A DNA stretch of 64,000 nt from positions 48,128,972 to 48,192,971 of the forward strand of contig CM055066.1 of the NCBI GenBank assembly GCA_029204045.2, given 5' to 3'. The translations under genes and the position numbers were made by a program. Of this stretch, positions 34,139 through 44,330 are shown piece by piece (within the stretch, counting starts at the first letter, position 1; each line of letters begins with the position of its first letter). The DNA is from Tillandsia leiboldiana. Its lineage: Eukaryota; Streptophyta; Magnoliopsida; Poales; Bromeliaceae. The notes below the pieces were generated by a model, which ran no database searches, had not been told where the DNA came from, and saw only the letters and a program-made list of their open reading frames with translations.

Positions 34139-36930
34139 GCCCCTTTGGGCTTCTTTTTGAGGGCTTTCCCGAGCTCTTCTGCAACTGAGCCCTCAAGCAT
34201 CTTTGTTCCTCATCTTGGGCTGCATCTCTCAAGGGAGTTTCGGAATTTTTGGAGGGCGCGGCATCGACGGCTTCGGCGATTCGGCGCAGTGCGACGTTTC
34301 TTCTTCGGTGGCCCATTTTCGTAGCGTTTCGGTCCACGAGGCCCACAGAGCTACTCCGAAGGAATTTTTGGACAATTTTTGCGGCATCGGTTTCTTGAGA
34401 GGTAGATCTCCGTTTTTCGTGTTTTTCGCTACTCTCAGTTTTGGGTTTTTATTGGGGTTTCTGGAACATCTTTGAACCCCATTCCTGCTGGTGGTTTTTC
34501 TGGACAGCGGAGGCTTGTCGGATTTTTATCTCCGCACTCGGGTATCGGATTGCCGCCTGTGAGGACTCGATTGACATCTACTCTTCGCGAGGATCCCCGC
34601 CGTATTTTTATTGAAATTTTTGGAGTTTATCCCGTAGGTGGTATTTAAGCATTTCTAGAATGATTTTGACGGCAGTGTATAATTGTGGGAAATGTTGCTT
34701 ATCGCGATGTTTGGACTGTATCTTTGTACCTAGGAGGAGTTTTTGGGTATTTTTGGGCCCATTGGAATCGTGGGAATCCGTGGATTGTTCCCGTTTAGTT
34801 TCAGCCTATTTGGATCTTGGATTGACGCGCGCTTCAGGTGGGTTACTTCGTCTCCAAAATCGGTGGACTATTCATTAATTATATCGTGTAGTAAATCATA
34901 CATGATTGTTAGATGTGTTAGGAAGCATGTTAGATATAGAGATGATGTTCTCGTGTTGTTTCATGATCATGTTGATGTATGCTTCCTATCTGTGTTAACT
35001 TAAGTACCACTATTGGAACTTTACCTAGCACCCTGTCATATGTTGCATGTGTAACCAGATTAGTAGAAAACCCTCACTTGGGCTAGATTCATTTATGCTC
35101 TAGACATCCACACTTCTATTCTATTCCTGGACATAGTGTTTTTCCTCTCCCGGGTAGTGGGCCGAGTGGCCGGGATTTATTTTTTTGTGTGGGATGCATG
35201 TTACACTCGTGCTTGGGGGCAGAGTGGAGTCTGGTAGATGTAGCTGATCTTATATCTGTGGCGGGAGCCGTTTGGATAAACGGTGGTCCCGGGATGTCGT
35301 GTTTCTCTATTTTATGTGTCGCCACTGTGTTCGCAGCAGTGGTGTGTTAGTGATAGCAGGACCTTGAACCCAGAACCTTTTTGGACACACATGATTTTAG
35401 TCAACCAATATTTTTCTTCCAAACATCGAAGGGTCGCCGGAGTCTGTTCTTGTCTGATTGGACGAAGGCATTAGCCTTCGGGGTTTGGAAATAAAACTTG
35501 TTTTTCTAACTGTTTTTCCTAAAAGAACTAAAAATCATTAAAAATGGGTTTTCCTCAAATTAAGATGGTTTTACAAAAGGGACTACTTTTAGTCTTCACC
35601 CCGCGTGGGTTTGAGTGAAAAATAGTTTTCAGTAATAAATGTCACATTTTTTCCTGTAAACTGCCTCACTCGAGAGGATTCGAGTGGTCTGGGTTCTAAG
35701 GACTGCCTTTTTTTCTTTGGGTCGAGAACAACGAGAGGCTATGCCTAGAGCCTGTTCTTGTTTGATTTGGGTTGTAGGTTCTAGTCTTTCGGGGTTCCCG
35801 GACCCTTCATTGTCGTCGGCTGGGGAGTATACCCAGCTAGTGAGTTTGCATGTTGAGTTGATGTCCTTTTCTGGGAGTCGTTTGGGTCGACGGTGATCCC
35901 GTCTGTGGAATATCTCCAGCCTGTGTGTTTAGCGCCATGAGTTGGTTGAGTTCGTTAGTGTCTCGAGATTCGTGAGAGCTGTTTAGCTGAGTCGTTGAGA
36001 GTACTCCGACCGTCGTGCGAGATGTTTGAGGATCTTGAGTCCTTCGGTTATGAGAGTGAGCATGGATTTTGACTATAGCCTGCATGAGCCACTTTGAGCT
36101 CGATAGAGATGCGCAGATACCTTTTTCCTCGGTGGGGTTGCGCCCCTCGAGTGCCCCGTCCGGAGTGGGCCTGTTACTCTTGTATCGCGACCTGTCGATG
36201 CTGTCCCTCTCGCTGGGCCTTTTTTAGGCAGTCACGGATGTAGTCCCTCTGGCTGGGCCAGTTTTGGCAGTCACGGACGCCCTACGTAAGTCCAGTCCTC
36301 CGTGGATGTACTGGCAGTAGGTAGGCGCAGGCTTGACTGGACCCTATGAGGCAGTCAGTTTGATTGGGTCGATTGAGCACCTTGGGTGCGAGTGGTTGCA
36401 TCATTTTCATCTGTATCACCCTTTGAGCATTGTAGATAGAAGCATGATAGCTGTAGACTCTTTCCAACTTATCTTTTCATTATTACAATTTTCTTGTTAT
36501 CTTATGCCTATAGTAGACTTAGTGGGCAGACCGTCGGGCTTGGTGGCGGTACCCACTGAGAACTATGTGTTGGTGTAGTTCTCACACCCGCTGGGGGTTT
36601 TCCCCTTTCTTTTTCCTCTTTCCTCTCCTTAGTTTTGCATAATCTCCTAGGAGAGTTACTGTTTCTTCTGTTGCTGATCGAGGTGAGGGAGTCGCGAGCT
36701 AGTTCCCTACCCGTCCTTGGAGTATAGCTGCACCCATTTTTGGAGTTTAGTAGTACAGTTTGCTGGATTATTATTGTTAGTTACTTTTGAGAGTTTTACT
36801 TTTTGAGAGACTTTTGTAGTGAGGTTCAGACTTGTACTTTTGAAGTTATATTATTTCTTATTTCTATAGTATACTTTTCAGCTCTGATATCTGTATAGCT
36901 GTAGTATTATCTTTTGCAGGTTAGACGCTT

Positions 36931-36958
36931 CGTCTATACAGAGCTTTCCGTATGGGCG
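36931..36958 (+). other. Terminal LTR hairpin in solo LTR
   Basis: CGTCTATAC pairs over 9 positions with GTATGGGCG (two G-T pairs), then GCGGATCTGTTGGCG. It corresponds to the hairpin at 13150. Confidence 0.6.
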
Positions 36959-37025
36959 GCGGATCTGTTGGCGGGCCCGGGTCGCAGTTTTGACCCCGGG
37001 GCGTGACACAGGTTGTTAAATATTT

Positions 37026-37029
<4 letters not shown>

Positions 37030-37122
<93 letters not shown>
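37030..37122. repeat. (AT)n microsatellite
   Basis: About 46 AT units. Confidence 0.95.
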
Positions 37123-37124
<2 letters not shown>

Positions 37125-37164
37125 TCGATATCAAAATAAAACACTTGTAATTCGAATGACATAA

Positions 37165-37341
37165 TGTGACGCCCCACTTCCCAGGGGGTCACCCATCCTA
37201 GAACTACTCTAGCTCTAGCACGCTTAACTCTCATGTTCCTCTTGGATCTTGCTACCATCCAAAATGCTATAGCCGGATTAGAGATTTAGTCCTATTATAT
37301 CATTTATATAGAGGACTAATCCAAATTCCGGGGGTGTCACA
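37165..37341 (-). mobile_element. Solo LTR of a Cassandra-type TRIM with 5S rRNA sequence
   Basis: The 177-bp unit has ends TGTGACGCCCC and TGTCACA and a 5-bp target duplication cataa (37160-37164 and 37342-37346). Read on the minus strand, about 70 bp near its end match the 3' part of plant 5S rRNA: GAGTTAAGCGTGCT, then GAGTAGTTCTAGGATGGGTG, then CTGGGAAGT. These cover the pol III box A, intermediate element and box C. Cassandra TRIMs are the known plant elements whose LTRs carry 5S sequence. A 5S pseudogene or SINE is less likely because of the TG..CA ends and 5-bp duplication. Confidence 0.85.
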
Positions 37342-37346
37342 CATAA

Positions 37347-37960
37347 TGCTGCCAACCAATGCTTGCCGCCTTGCGCATTATGCCTGTCGATTCTGTGACT
37401 AGCAGAAAAATGGCATTGTCGGATGATTCCTAAAAATATCGGCGATGATGACAGTTGCCATAAGTATCTGATGGATTGCATGGCTTTACAATCCACTGCA
37501 CCCCCATACAATTTGGCAACCAATTGAGCCAATTACTATATATATAGACTAAAATGCAACTGCTTTCCTAAGTAAAATGTATATTTTTAGAAATATTATC
37601 GTACAAATGTCACGTGTGTGGATGCGACAGTTGCTATAATAGGAATTTGCCGTCAAATCTCATTCTATTAGATAACATCGATTAATTTGAAATGGACAAA
37701 TTTATCTTGTATGCTTATTGAACTTAGGGAAAAGTTTTGTTTCTCACAACTACCTAAATAATGCACATTATTTTGTACTTTACTTACTGTTATTATTGTG
37801 TCTTCGTATACATCATATAACTCTGTTACATATTGTTGTGTCTGTAATTTCAATGCCAAGTTCGTTACAAGTTTTCATATTTCTAAGTCGCTTAAATTTT
37901 GTGTTGATATATTGATTGCTTTGTTAATGAAAATCGTGCAAAATGTTGTTTCTCGATTAG
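37347..37960. other. Region without recognised gene
   Basis: Mixed sequence between the Cassandra LTR and the Harbinger fragment. Short ORFs match nothing I know. It may be a decayed part of the same Harbinger element. Confidence 0.35.
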
Positions 37961-37961
37961 A

Positions 37962-38204
37962 ATGGAAACTGGTAACACCTATAGACCTTCTTATTACATA
38001 TGCGTCCATTCAAGATTCAAGATTCTGAATATGGTTGAGAAAATATTTGGTATATTGAAGAAGCAGTTCAAAATTCTGAATATTGCAACACCGTTTCCAT
38101 ATAAAGTCCAATGTCTTATTGCTAAGGCATATTACGTGATACACAATTTCATTCGGCGACACCAAAGTAATAATCGTTTTTTTAACGAAGAGTTAGAGGA
38201 ATAG
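37962..38204 (+). pseudogene. PIF/Harbinger transposase C-terminal fragment
   Basis: An 80-codon frame contains NMVEKIFGILKKQFKILNIA, then PYKVQCLIAKAYYVIHNFIR and RHQSN. This is the end of the DDE_Tnp_4 domain of plant PIF/Harbinger transposases (ER.FG.LK.RF.IL ... A...LHNFI). The last catalytic acidic residue region is nearby, but the N-terminal half with the other DD residues is absent. It probably belongs to the element that ends at 39241. Confidence 0.85.
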
Positions 38205-39241
38205 TCTACGAAAGTTGAAGAGGTCGACACGGATATTTATGTTGGTACAACAGAATCACGCGGGGGTGACGAGGTCCGCACAATTATAACTGACCAATTA
38301 TTGAATAGTAGAAGTTAGATGTATAATGGACTATATTATATATGATTGTATGCAATTTATGTGGTTGTAAAGAACTATATTATATATAATTGTATGCAAA
38401 TAATGTTGTTGTATTATATAGACTATATTATATGTGATTGAGTGAGCTAATTAGTATATTGTCTATATAACATTGTAAACTTTTAATTGCGCTACGACAT
38501 ATTTTGAAGAATCAGTTTGCATGTTTTATGAGATTAATACGCTATTTTATAAATGTATCTTTAGTTGGTTGGATGTTTATAATTGATGTTAAAGTTAATG
38601 TTAGTATGTATAAGCTTCTATTCAGATTCATAATATTTATGATTGGTATGTCGGCTTATTTATAATTTATGGCAAAATTTCTGTTTGTGATTGATACTAA
38701 ATTTATGATGCTAATTTTTTTTTAAAATTAAGTGCATGATTATATATTACGTGAAAAATATATATTATATAACTCGCAACTGATATATTCAATATGTAAT
38801 AGTGACTTATGTAAATCCGTTTACATATCTCATAATATTTATAATCTAATAACTAATGGTTTCAAAAATATAATGAATTATAAATTATAATTTATTTTTT
38901 AAAAATATACTATTATTTATAAGCATTTATAAATATTTAATAAATAATTTTTAATACAGCTTGTTTTATTTTTAATTAATTTTAACCTTGCTATAGGTAA
39001 TATTAATATTACAAAATAATTTAATTTAGATTTAAACCTCTAAGGGCAAAATGGAAAGAAATAATTTAATCCCCTCTATTCTTCTTATTCCTCTTTAACT
39101 TATAAAACATAATTTTTTTTATTCCCGGTATAACTCTTATACTCAACAAAACACAAAATTACTTTAGTTTCTACTTGTACCTAAACTTATATCTATCCCG
39201 AAAATAATCAGTTTTTACTTATATCCGAATCAAACGCAGCC
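38205..39241 (+). mobile_element. 3' part of a PIF/Harbinger element
   Basis: AT-rich sequence after the transposase fragment, ending ATCAAACGCAGCC. This is the inverse of GGCTGCGTTTG, as at 31795, and is followed by tta. No matching left end with its duplication was found, so the element is truncated. Confidence 0.65.
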
Positions 39242-39463
39242 TTAAAATAGTCACTTGTGCAAGTTTTTCTCTTAAAACAGTCACTTGCGCAAGTCTTTCT
39301 CTTCCTGCATGAGTTTGTATCTTAATCTACATATTCACCTTCTCTCTTTACCAAAAAATCATAACAGATGCAGAAAATTTTTTTTTTAGCAGAAATGCAG
39401 AATTTATTTATTTATTTTTTTTTTTGCTGTGCCATTTAAGATGAAAACTACAATGATGAAGGG

Positions 39464-40352
39464 GCGTTTGGTTTAGGCCTAAATTTTAAAAAGTGATTTT
39501 AGAGTCAAAAATAATTTTTTCTTCACAAAGTGTTTGGCAATTCTATTTTTAAAATCTGATTCTAATTCTTAAAATCAATTTTCTCATTTTAGAGACCCAA
39601 AATTTAATTTTAATTTTGAATCTTAAATTTAAATTTTAGATTCAAACTTAAAATTCTAAATTTTAAATTTTATCTTCCAAATTTGATATTTTTCATTTTA
39701 AATTTTAAGTTTAAAATTTTAAGTTTAAAATTTTAAATTTTAAAAATCAAAATTTTAAATTTCAAATTTAAGAAAAAATTTCAATTTTGAAATTTTAATT
39801 TTGGAATTTGAAATTTGAAATTTTATAGTTTATATTTAAAATTTAAATTTTAAAATTTGAAATTTTAAGTGTTAATTTTCAATTTTCAAATTTTTAAATT
39901 TAAAAATTTTAAATTTCAAATTTCAATATTCAAATGTAGCTTTTAAATTTTAAATTTTAAATTTTAAAATGTGCAATTTATATTTATATTTTAAATTTTC
40001 AATTTCAAATTTAAAGTTTAAATTTTAAATTTTAAATTTTAAATTTTAAATTTTAAATTTTAAAATTTAAATAAATTTTAAATTTCAAATCTAAATTAAA
40101 AATTCTAAATATCTAAATTTAGATTTTAAATTCAAATATCAATTTTTAAATTATGCTTTGGATTTTAAATTAAAAATTTTAAAATTTAAATTTAAATTTA
40201 TTATTTGTAAAAAGAAAAAAATTTGTGACGCAGTTTTATAAAATCATTTTACAAAAATTACTTTTTTATTAAATTCAGCCCACCGCTCTATAATTTTTAA
40301 CAAAAATAAATTCTTCAAAATTCACTTTTTCAAAAGCTAGGCCATACACTTT
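39464..40352. mobile_element. AT-rich MITE-like block
   Basis: It begins GGGGCGTTTGGTTTAGGCCT and, read inward from the right, GTGTATGGCCTAGCTTTT. Both are followed by an AAAAAGTGA(A/T)TTT motif, so the ends are inverted copies. The 600-bp centre is almost only short AAATTTTAAA-type palindromes. No target duplication could be fixed. Confidence 0.5.
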
Positions 40353-40512
40353 CCTTCCTAAGTAGCGCACGTACGTCATTCAGCTTCTATCATCTTCTGA
40401 TCCTGTAATGTTGTACAACAAATGTTTAAAACCCCAAACATGATAGAATATCCTAATATTCACATGCATCTATAAATAAACAAAAATTTATGTATTGGTA
40501 GCAAACTGTTGT

Positions 40513-42678
40513 TTACAAAAAACAATCAAGAAAGCCCATTTTATTGTTTGTTCTATCATGAGATCTGTTCTTCCTCATCTGCATTCCAATATCATGTAAA
40601 CACTTATATATCAACTCTATTTGAGGATGCGAATCATCATCGACAAAGAATTGATGGATCTTTCGGTCAATCTCAATCCAGCTACAACCAGGGTTCTTTT
40701 TCAATCCTCTCTCTCTTATTATCGCCCGTACTTTCTTTACGCCATCCCATCTTCCAACAGAAGCATATAAGTTCGACAAAACTATATAATTAGAGTGGTC
40801 ATTTGGATCAATTTGAATGAGCAGCTTAGCCATCTCTTCTCCAACCTTCAAGTTCTTATACAAATTGCATGCCGAGAGCATTGTACCAATTAACCCAGTA
40901 TCCAATTTGCTTTCAGGTATACTTTTAAATATACTGTAAGCATCATTCAACCTTCCAGAGCGGCAAAGAAGATCTATGATGCAAGAGTAATGCTCAATAC
41001 CAGGTTTAATTCTATATTCATGCATCATTTGTTCAAAAAAATAAAGCCCTTCATCAACCAATCCTACATGACTACAAGCAGAGATTACTGCAAGAAATGT
41101 TACACCATCTGGTTTTAAACTCAAGTGCTGCAATTCACGGAAAAGCTGTAAAGCATCATGTGCTTGACCATGGGAACCATAAGCCATTATCATGGAAGTC
41201 CAAGAGACAATATCCTTGACTGGTAGTTTATCGAAAACCTCTCTTGCCTCTCTAAGCGCACCACATTTCGCATACATGTCAAAAAGAGAACACATAACAA
41301 TCTCATTAGAATCCAATTCAATTTTGCTGATTTCCTTATGAATTTCCCTGCCGAGCTCAAGAGCTGCTAATTGAGAACAGGCGGTTAAACTGCAGGTATA
41401 CGTAATATAATCTGGTCTTACTCCATGAGCTCTCATAGTATGGAATATATCAAGAGCTTTAAAGTAGTTGCCCACTGTCGCATACCTTGAAATCATCACA
41501 TTCCACAAAACTACATTTTCCTTAGGCGTGATCTTAAATACTTCTTCAGCATATCTAGCTTTGCCGCATTCGAAATAAATATCAATTAATGAGCTGTATA
41601 TAAATATATCAACTTCTATATGGTGTCTTAGCACATATCCATGTATGAATTTGCCATGCCGTAGATCAGAATTTCTAGAACAAGCCATCAGCAAGCTGGA
41701 TATAGTCGTTGAAGTGGGACAGAACCCCTCCTTGTTCATCTTTACAAAAAGCTCCAAACAAGCATTGCTATCACCTCGCAAGGAGTACCCACCAATCATC
41801 GAGTTCCAAGATACAATATTCTTTTGTCGGATCTGCTCAAAGACTTCTTTAGCTTTCTCCAAGCACCCGCACTTCCCATACATATCCACAATAGCAGAAC
41901 TAATAAACGAATCTATCGGAAACTCACTTCTGATTAATTCATCATGTATCCGCCTACCTGTCACCAAATCTCCAAGCCGAGCACAAGCAGAAAGCACTGT
42001 CGTGAGTGTAACTGAATCCGGATTGAGCCCGCAACTGCTCATAGCTTCAAACAACTCCAGAACTTTCGAAGCCTGGCCGCTTTGGTAATAACAAGAGATC
42101 ACCGCGTTCCAAGAAGCAACATCCCTTTCAGGCATTTCATCGAACAGCTTAATTGCAGATCCAAAACGATCGCATTTTGCAAGCAAGCTCACTAAAGAGC
42201 TCGAGATGACAAAATCAGACCCGAAACCAGATTTCAGCACCTGGGCGTGTACCATCTCACCTTCCCTCGCACCACGCAATCCCCAGCAAGCCTTAAGAAC
42301 ACTTGGGTAAGTGTAATCATCCGGCTTGAGGTGAGGATAAAGCACGAGCTTTCTAAACAGAAGCAGGGCTTCTCGGTACATTTTGTTCTTAGAGTACGCG
42401 GCAAGGAGACCGTTCCACACGGAGATATCCAATGGGTCCGGGATCGATTCGAAGACGAACCGCGCAGAATCGTATTGGCTGAAGGAGAGGTAGAAGTTCA
42501 TTAGTGTTTTGCAGAAATAGGTATCGGCGCCAAGGCCGAGAGAAATGGCCTTGGAATGAAGAAGCTTCCCCTGAGCTAGGGTTTTGGTGCTAATACAAGC
42601 CCTAAGAAGTGCTATGAGCTTCGGAACATCCATTTCATCGGGGGTCTCCTCGTTCTGTACTACATCTAAGCGATCCAT
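40513..42678 (-). CDS. E-class pentatricopeptide repeat protein, At5g27110-like
   Basis: An intact single-exon frame of 721 codons, the usual structure of plant PPR genes. PLS-type PPR motifs run from about residue 20 to 600, with landmarks ISVWNGLLAAYSKNKMYREA, DDYTYPSVLKACWGL, FISSAIVDMYGKCGCLEKAK, NIVSWNSMIGGYSLRGD, IVSWTSMIMAYGSHGQAHDA and HYSCIIDLLCRSGRL. The C-terminus has the E motif (GLKKNPGCSWIEID) and an E+-like stretch (HQFFVDDDSHPQIELIYKCL), with no DYW domain. From memory it is close to Arabidopsis At5g27110 in order and length. Such proteins bind organelle RNA, often as C-to-U editing specificity factors, with a deaminase supplied in trans. Targeting is not obvious from the N-terminus. 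The ATG at 42678 is the first in frame. Confidence 0.95.
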   Translation of the reverse strand: MDRLDVVQNEETPDEMDVPKLIALLRACISTKTLAQGKLLHSKAISLGLGADTYFCKTLMNFYLSFSQYDSARFVFESIPDPLDISVWNGLLAAYSKNKMYREALLLFRKLVLYPHLKPDDYTYPSVLKACWGLRGAREGEMVHAQVLKSGFGSDFVISSSLVSLLAKCDRFGSAIKLFDEMPERDVASWNAVISCYYQSGQASKVLELFEAMSSCGLNPDSVTLTTVLSACARLGDLVTGRRIHDELIRSEFPIDSFISSAIVDMYGKCGCLEKAKEVFEQIRQKNIVSWNSMIGGYSLRGDSNACLELFVKMNKEGFCPTSTTISSLLMACSRNSDLRHGKFIHGYVLRHHIEVDIFIYSSLIDIYFECGKARYAEEVFKITPKENVVLWNVMISRYATVGNYFKALDIFHTMRAHGVRPDYITYTCSLTACSQLAALELGREIHKEISKIELDSNEIVMCSLFDMYAKCGALREAREVFDKLPVKDIVSWTSMIMAYGSHGQAHDALQLFRELQHLSLKPDGVTFLAVISACSHVGLVDEGLYFFEQMMHEYRIKPGIEHYSCIIDLLCRSGRLNDAYSIFKSIPESKLDTGLIGTMLSACNLYKNLKVGEEMAKLLIQIDPNDHSNYIVLSNLYASVGRWDGVKKVRAIIRERGLKKNPGCSWIEIDRKIHQFFVDDDSHPQIELIYKCLHDIGMQMRKNRSHDRTNNKMGFLDCFL

Positions 42679-42810
42679 TTCATAGGGTAAATAGAACGGG
42701 AATTAGCGCGAGATCGAAAGAGTGGATGGGAACGTAAGCAAGGAGCAACAACTAGGGCAATGAAGCGAGAAGAGTATAAAAAGAAAGCGCGGGAGGGACG
42801 GTGAGGTTAC

Positions 42811-42870
42811 CGAGAAGGGATTGACTTCGGCTTCTTCGTCGAAGGGGTTGGGGTCGTCGCGACGCTGCAT
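42811..42870 (-). CDS. SCAMP-like first coding exon (partial gene)
   Basis: The minus strand reads MQRRDDPNPFDEEAEVNPFS and is then followed by GTAACC, a good splice donor. NPF repeats in an acidic context at the very N-terminus are typical of plant secretory carrier-associated membrane proteins, which act in post-Golgi and endocytic traffic. The four-helix membrane domain of SCAMP is not found anywhere to the left in this window. The PPR ATG lies 132 bp downstream on the same strand, so the PPR gene would be inside SCAMP intron 1 if the rest exists further away. Alternatively this is an orphan exon. An in-frame upstream ATG at 42945 exists but fits the family less well. Confidence 0.6.
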
Positions 42871-42945
42871 TTTCGCTGCGGAAGTGGGTACCGGAGAGTG
42901 CGTCGCGCTCAGGATCCGCCGCTTAATAGGTTCGGAAGCACGCAC

Positions 42946-43125
42946 AAATTCCCGCCGAACGGCTCAATGACAAATAACCGATCAATCTCTTCAACAAAAC
43001 AACAACGGAACGTCATCCTTAAAAGGGCCTTTTTATTCAATTCATGAATTAGCTTCTTTTTTTTTTTCATTACAAGCTAACAGTATATATGTATATATAT
43101 ACTATATGTACATAACATATACTTA
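42946..43125. other. Intergenic sequence upstream of SCAMP exon
   Basis: No gene seen. It probably contains the promoter for the SCAMP/PPR side; no TATA box stands out. A poly-T run at 43051-43068. Confidence 0.4.
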
Positions 43126-43616
43126 TCTATAAATATAATGAAGCTGGAGTTCTATGGTGCTTACGTGTTATGCTCTCGCTGCTCTGTGGTTGCCCTCTTC
43201 TGTTTGCTTCTCTCTCACCTCGCGCTATCCTATGCCACACATGGTGTCCCCCATCTCGCGCTTATCCCTCTCTCTTTCCTTGCCACCTTTCTTATCTATT
43301 CTTTGTACATTCTTTGTACAATGTACATGTGCCTCCTCCCCTTTCTCCCGCGGGTCCCCAGGGTCGCAGCAAGAGAGGATAGTGCCAGTCCTGCGGTTGT
43401 ATGGCATGCCCTTGGCTTGGTGCGCACGTCGCGTGGCGCGCGCGATGTTGTCGTGGCTTTGTTCTTGCTCCTTTCGTCTCCTCCTTCCTTCCCTCTCATC
43501 CACGTTGCGTTGGAGGTGTATGGTTGACGTCGGTGGCTACCATCGCAATGATTGTGGCCTACTCTTCACCTTGTTCCCACCTGCATCCTCCTTGCTGTGT
43601 TCACTGCTTGCTGATT

Positions 43617-44330
43617 TTGAGGAACAACGCAATGCTTTCGCTCTAAGGTTCATGTGTATTACATTATTTTTTAGTTTGAGAAACCACGCAATGCTTTCGC
43701 TCTGAGGTTTATGTATGCTTCTTTGTTTTTTTTTCACCTATATGAATCAGCATGTTCATTCTTTACAATACGCAAGTGATGATCCAGAGGAAGTGAAGGA
43801 AAGGCTGAAGTAATGGGCTCAAGCAGTGGCATGTACAATAAAACTATGCAACTGATCGTGCCTAATGAGGTAAATGCATTAATTTCTATATCAGAATGAG
43901 GTGAAACATAAAGAAAGAATCACGCAATAATTTCACTCTGAGGTTCATGTGTATTGCATTGTATTTTACTTTGAGGGACCACGCAGTGCTTTCACTCTAA
44001 GGTTTATGTGAGAACCTAATGCAGATTTTGAGGAACCAGTCAATGCTTTCGCTCTGAGGTTCATGTGTATTACATTGTTTTTTAGTTTGAAGAACCACAC
44101 AATGCTTTTGCTCTGAGATTCATGTATGCTTATTTGTTTTTTTTTTTTCACCTATATGAATCAGCATGTTCATTCTTTGCAATGCCCAGAGATTTTGAGG
44201 ACAAAAATCATAATGTATATTTCGCTATGAGGTTCATGTGAGAACCTAATGCATATTTTGAGGAACCACGCAATATTTTCGCTCTGAGGCTCATGTGTAT
44301 TACATTATTTTTTAGTTTGAGGAACTACCC
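43617..44330. repeat. Helitron minisatellite array, left part
   Basis: Repeats of a ~45-60-bp unit: TTTTGAGGAACCACGCAATG, then CTTTCGCTCTGAGGTTCATG, then TGAGAACCTAATGCAGA. They are interleaved with a ~130-bp block (GTGATGATCCAGAGGAAGTG ... CAGAATGAGGTGAAACATAA). It continues at 54887 beyond the LTR element. Confidence 0.88.

Larger units (their letters stand above)
31733..37008 (+). mobile_element. Solo Ty3/gypsy LTR carrying a nested Harbinger-type element
   Basis: It starts TGTGATGACTCAGATCTCCG, ends CCCCGGGGCGTGACA and has a 5-bp target duplication caggt (31728-31732 and 37009-37013). Without the 1561-bp insert plus 3-bp duplication it is about 3.71 kb, the size of the 9533-family LTRs, which it resembles throughout, including the TATA box (34131), the AACCAGA...AGTAGAAAACC block near 35050 and the 3' hairpin. 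No PBS or internal region is present. Confidence 0.9.

Noticed and set aside
37030..37122. Assembly gap filler or artefact
   Set aside because: Pure AT tracts occur at several places with natural flanks, and one was the target of a copia insertion. Length may still be uncertain.
37172..37242. Functional 5S rRNA gene
   Set aside because: Only the 3' part matches, the 5' part is missing, and it sits inside a TG..CA unit with a target duplication.
37347..37560. Gene fragment on the minus strand
   Set aside because: A frame can be read for about 60 codons, but it matches nothing I can name and has stops.
43138..43705. ORFs of 129 and 183 codons at the Helitron 5' side
   Set aside because: Overlapping frames, CT-rich low-complexity leader, no recognisable domain. 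They could be captured sequence but not a supported gene.
43617..44330. CRISPR-like array
   Set aside because: The repeats are degenerate, have no unique spacers of constant length, and the genome is eukaryotic.
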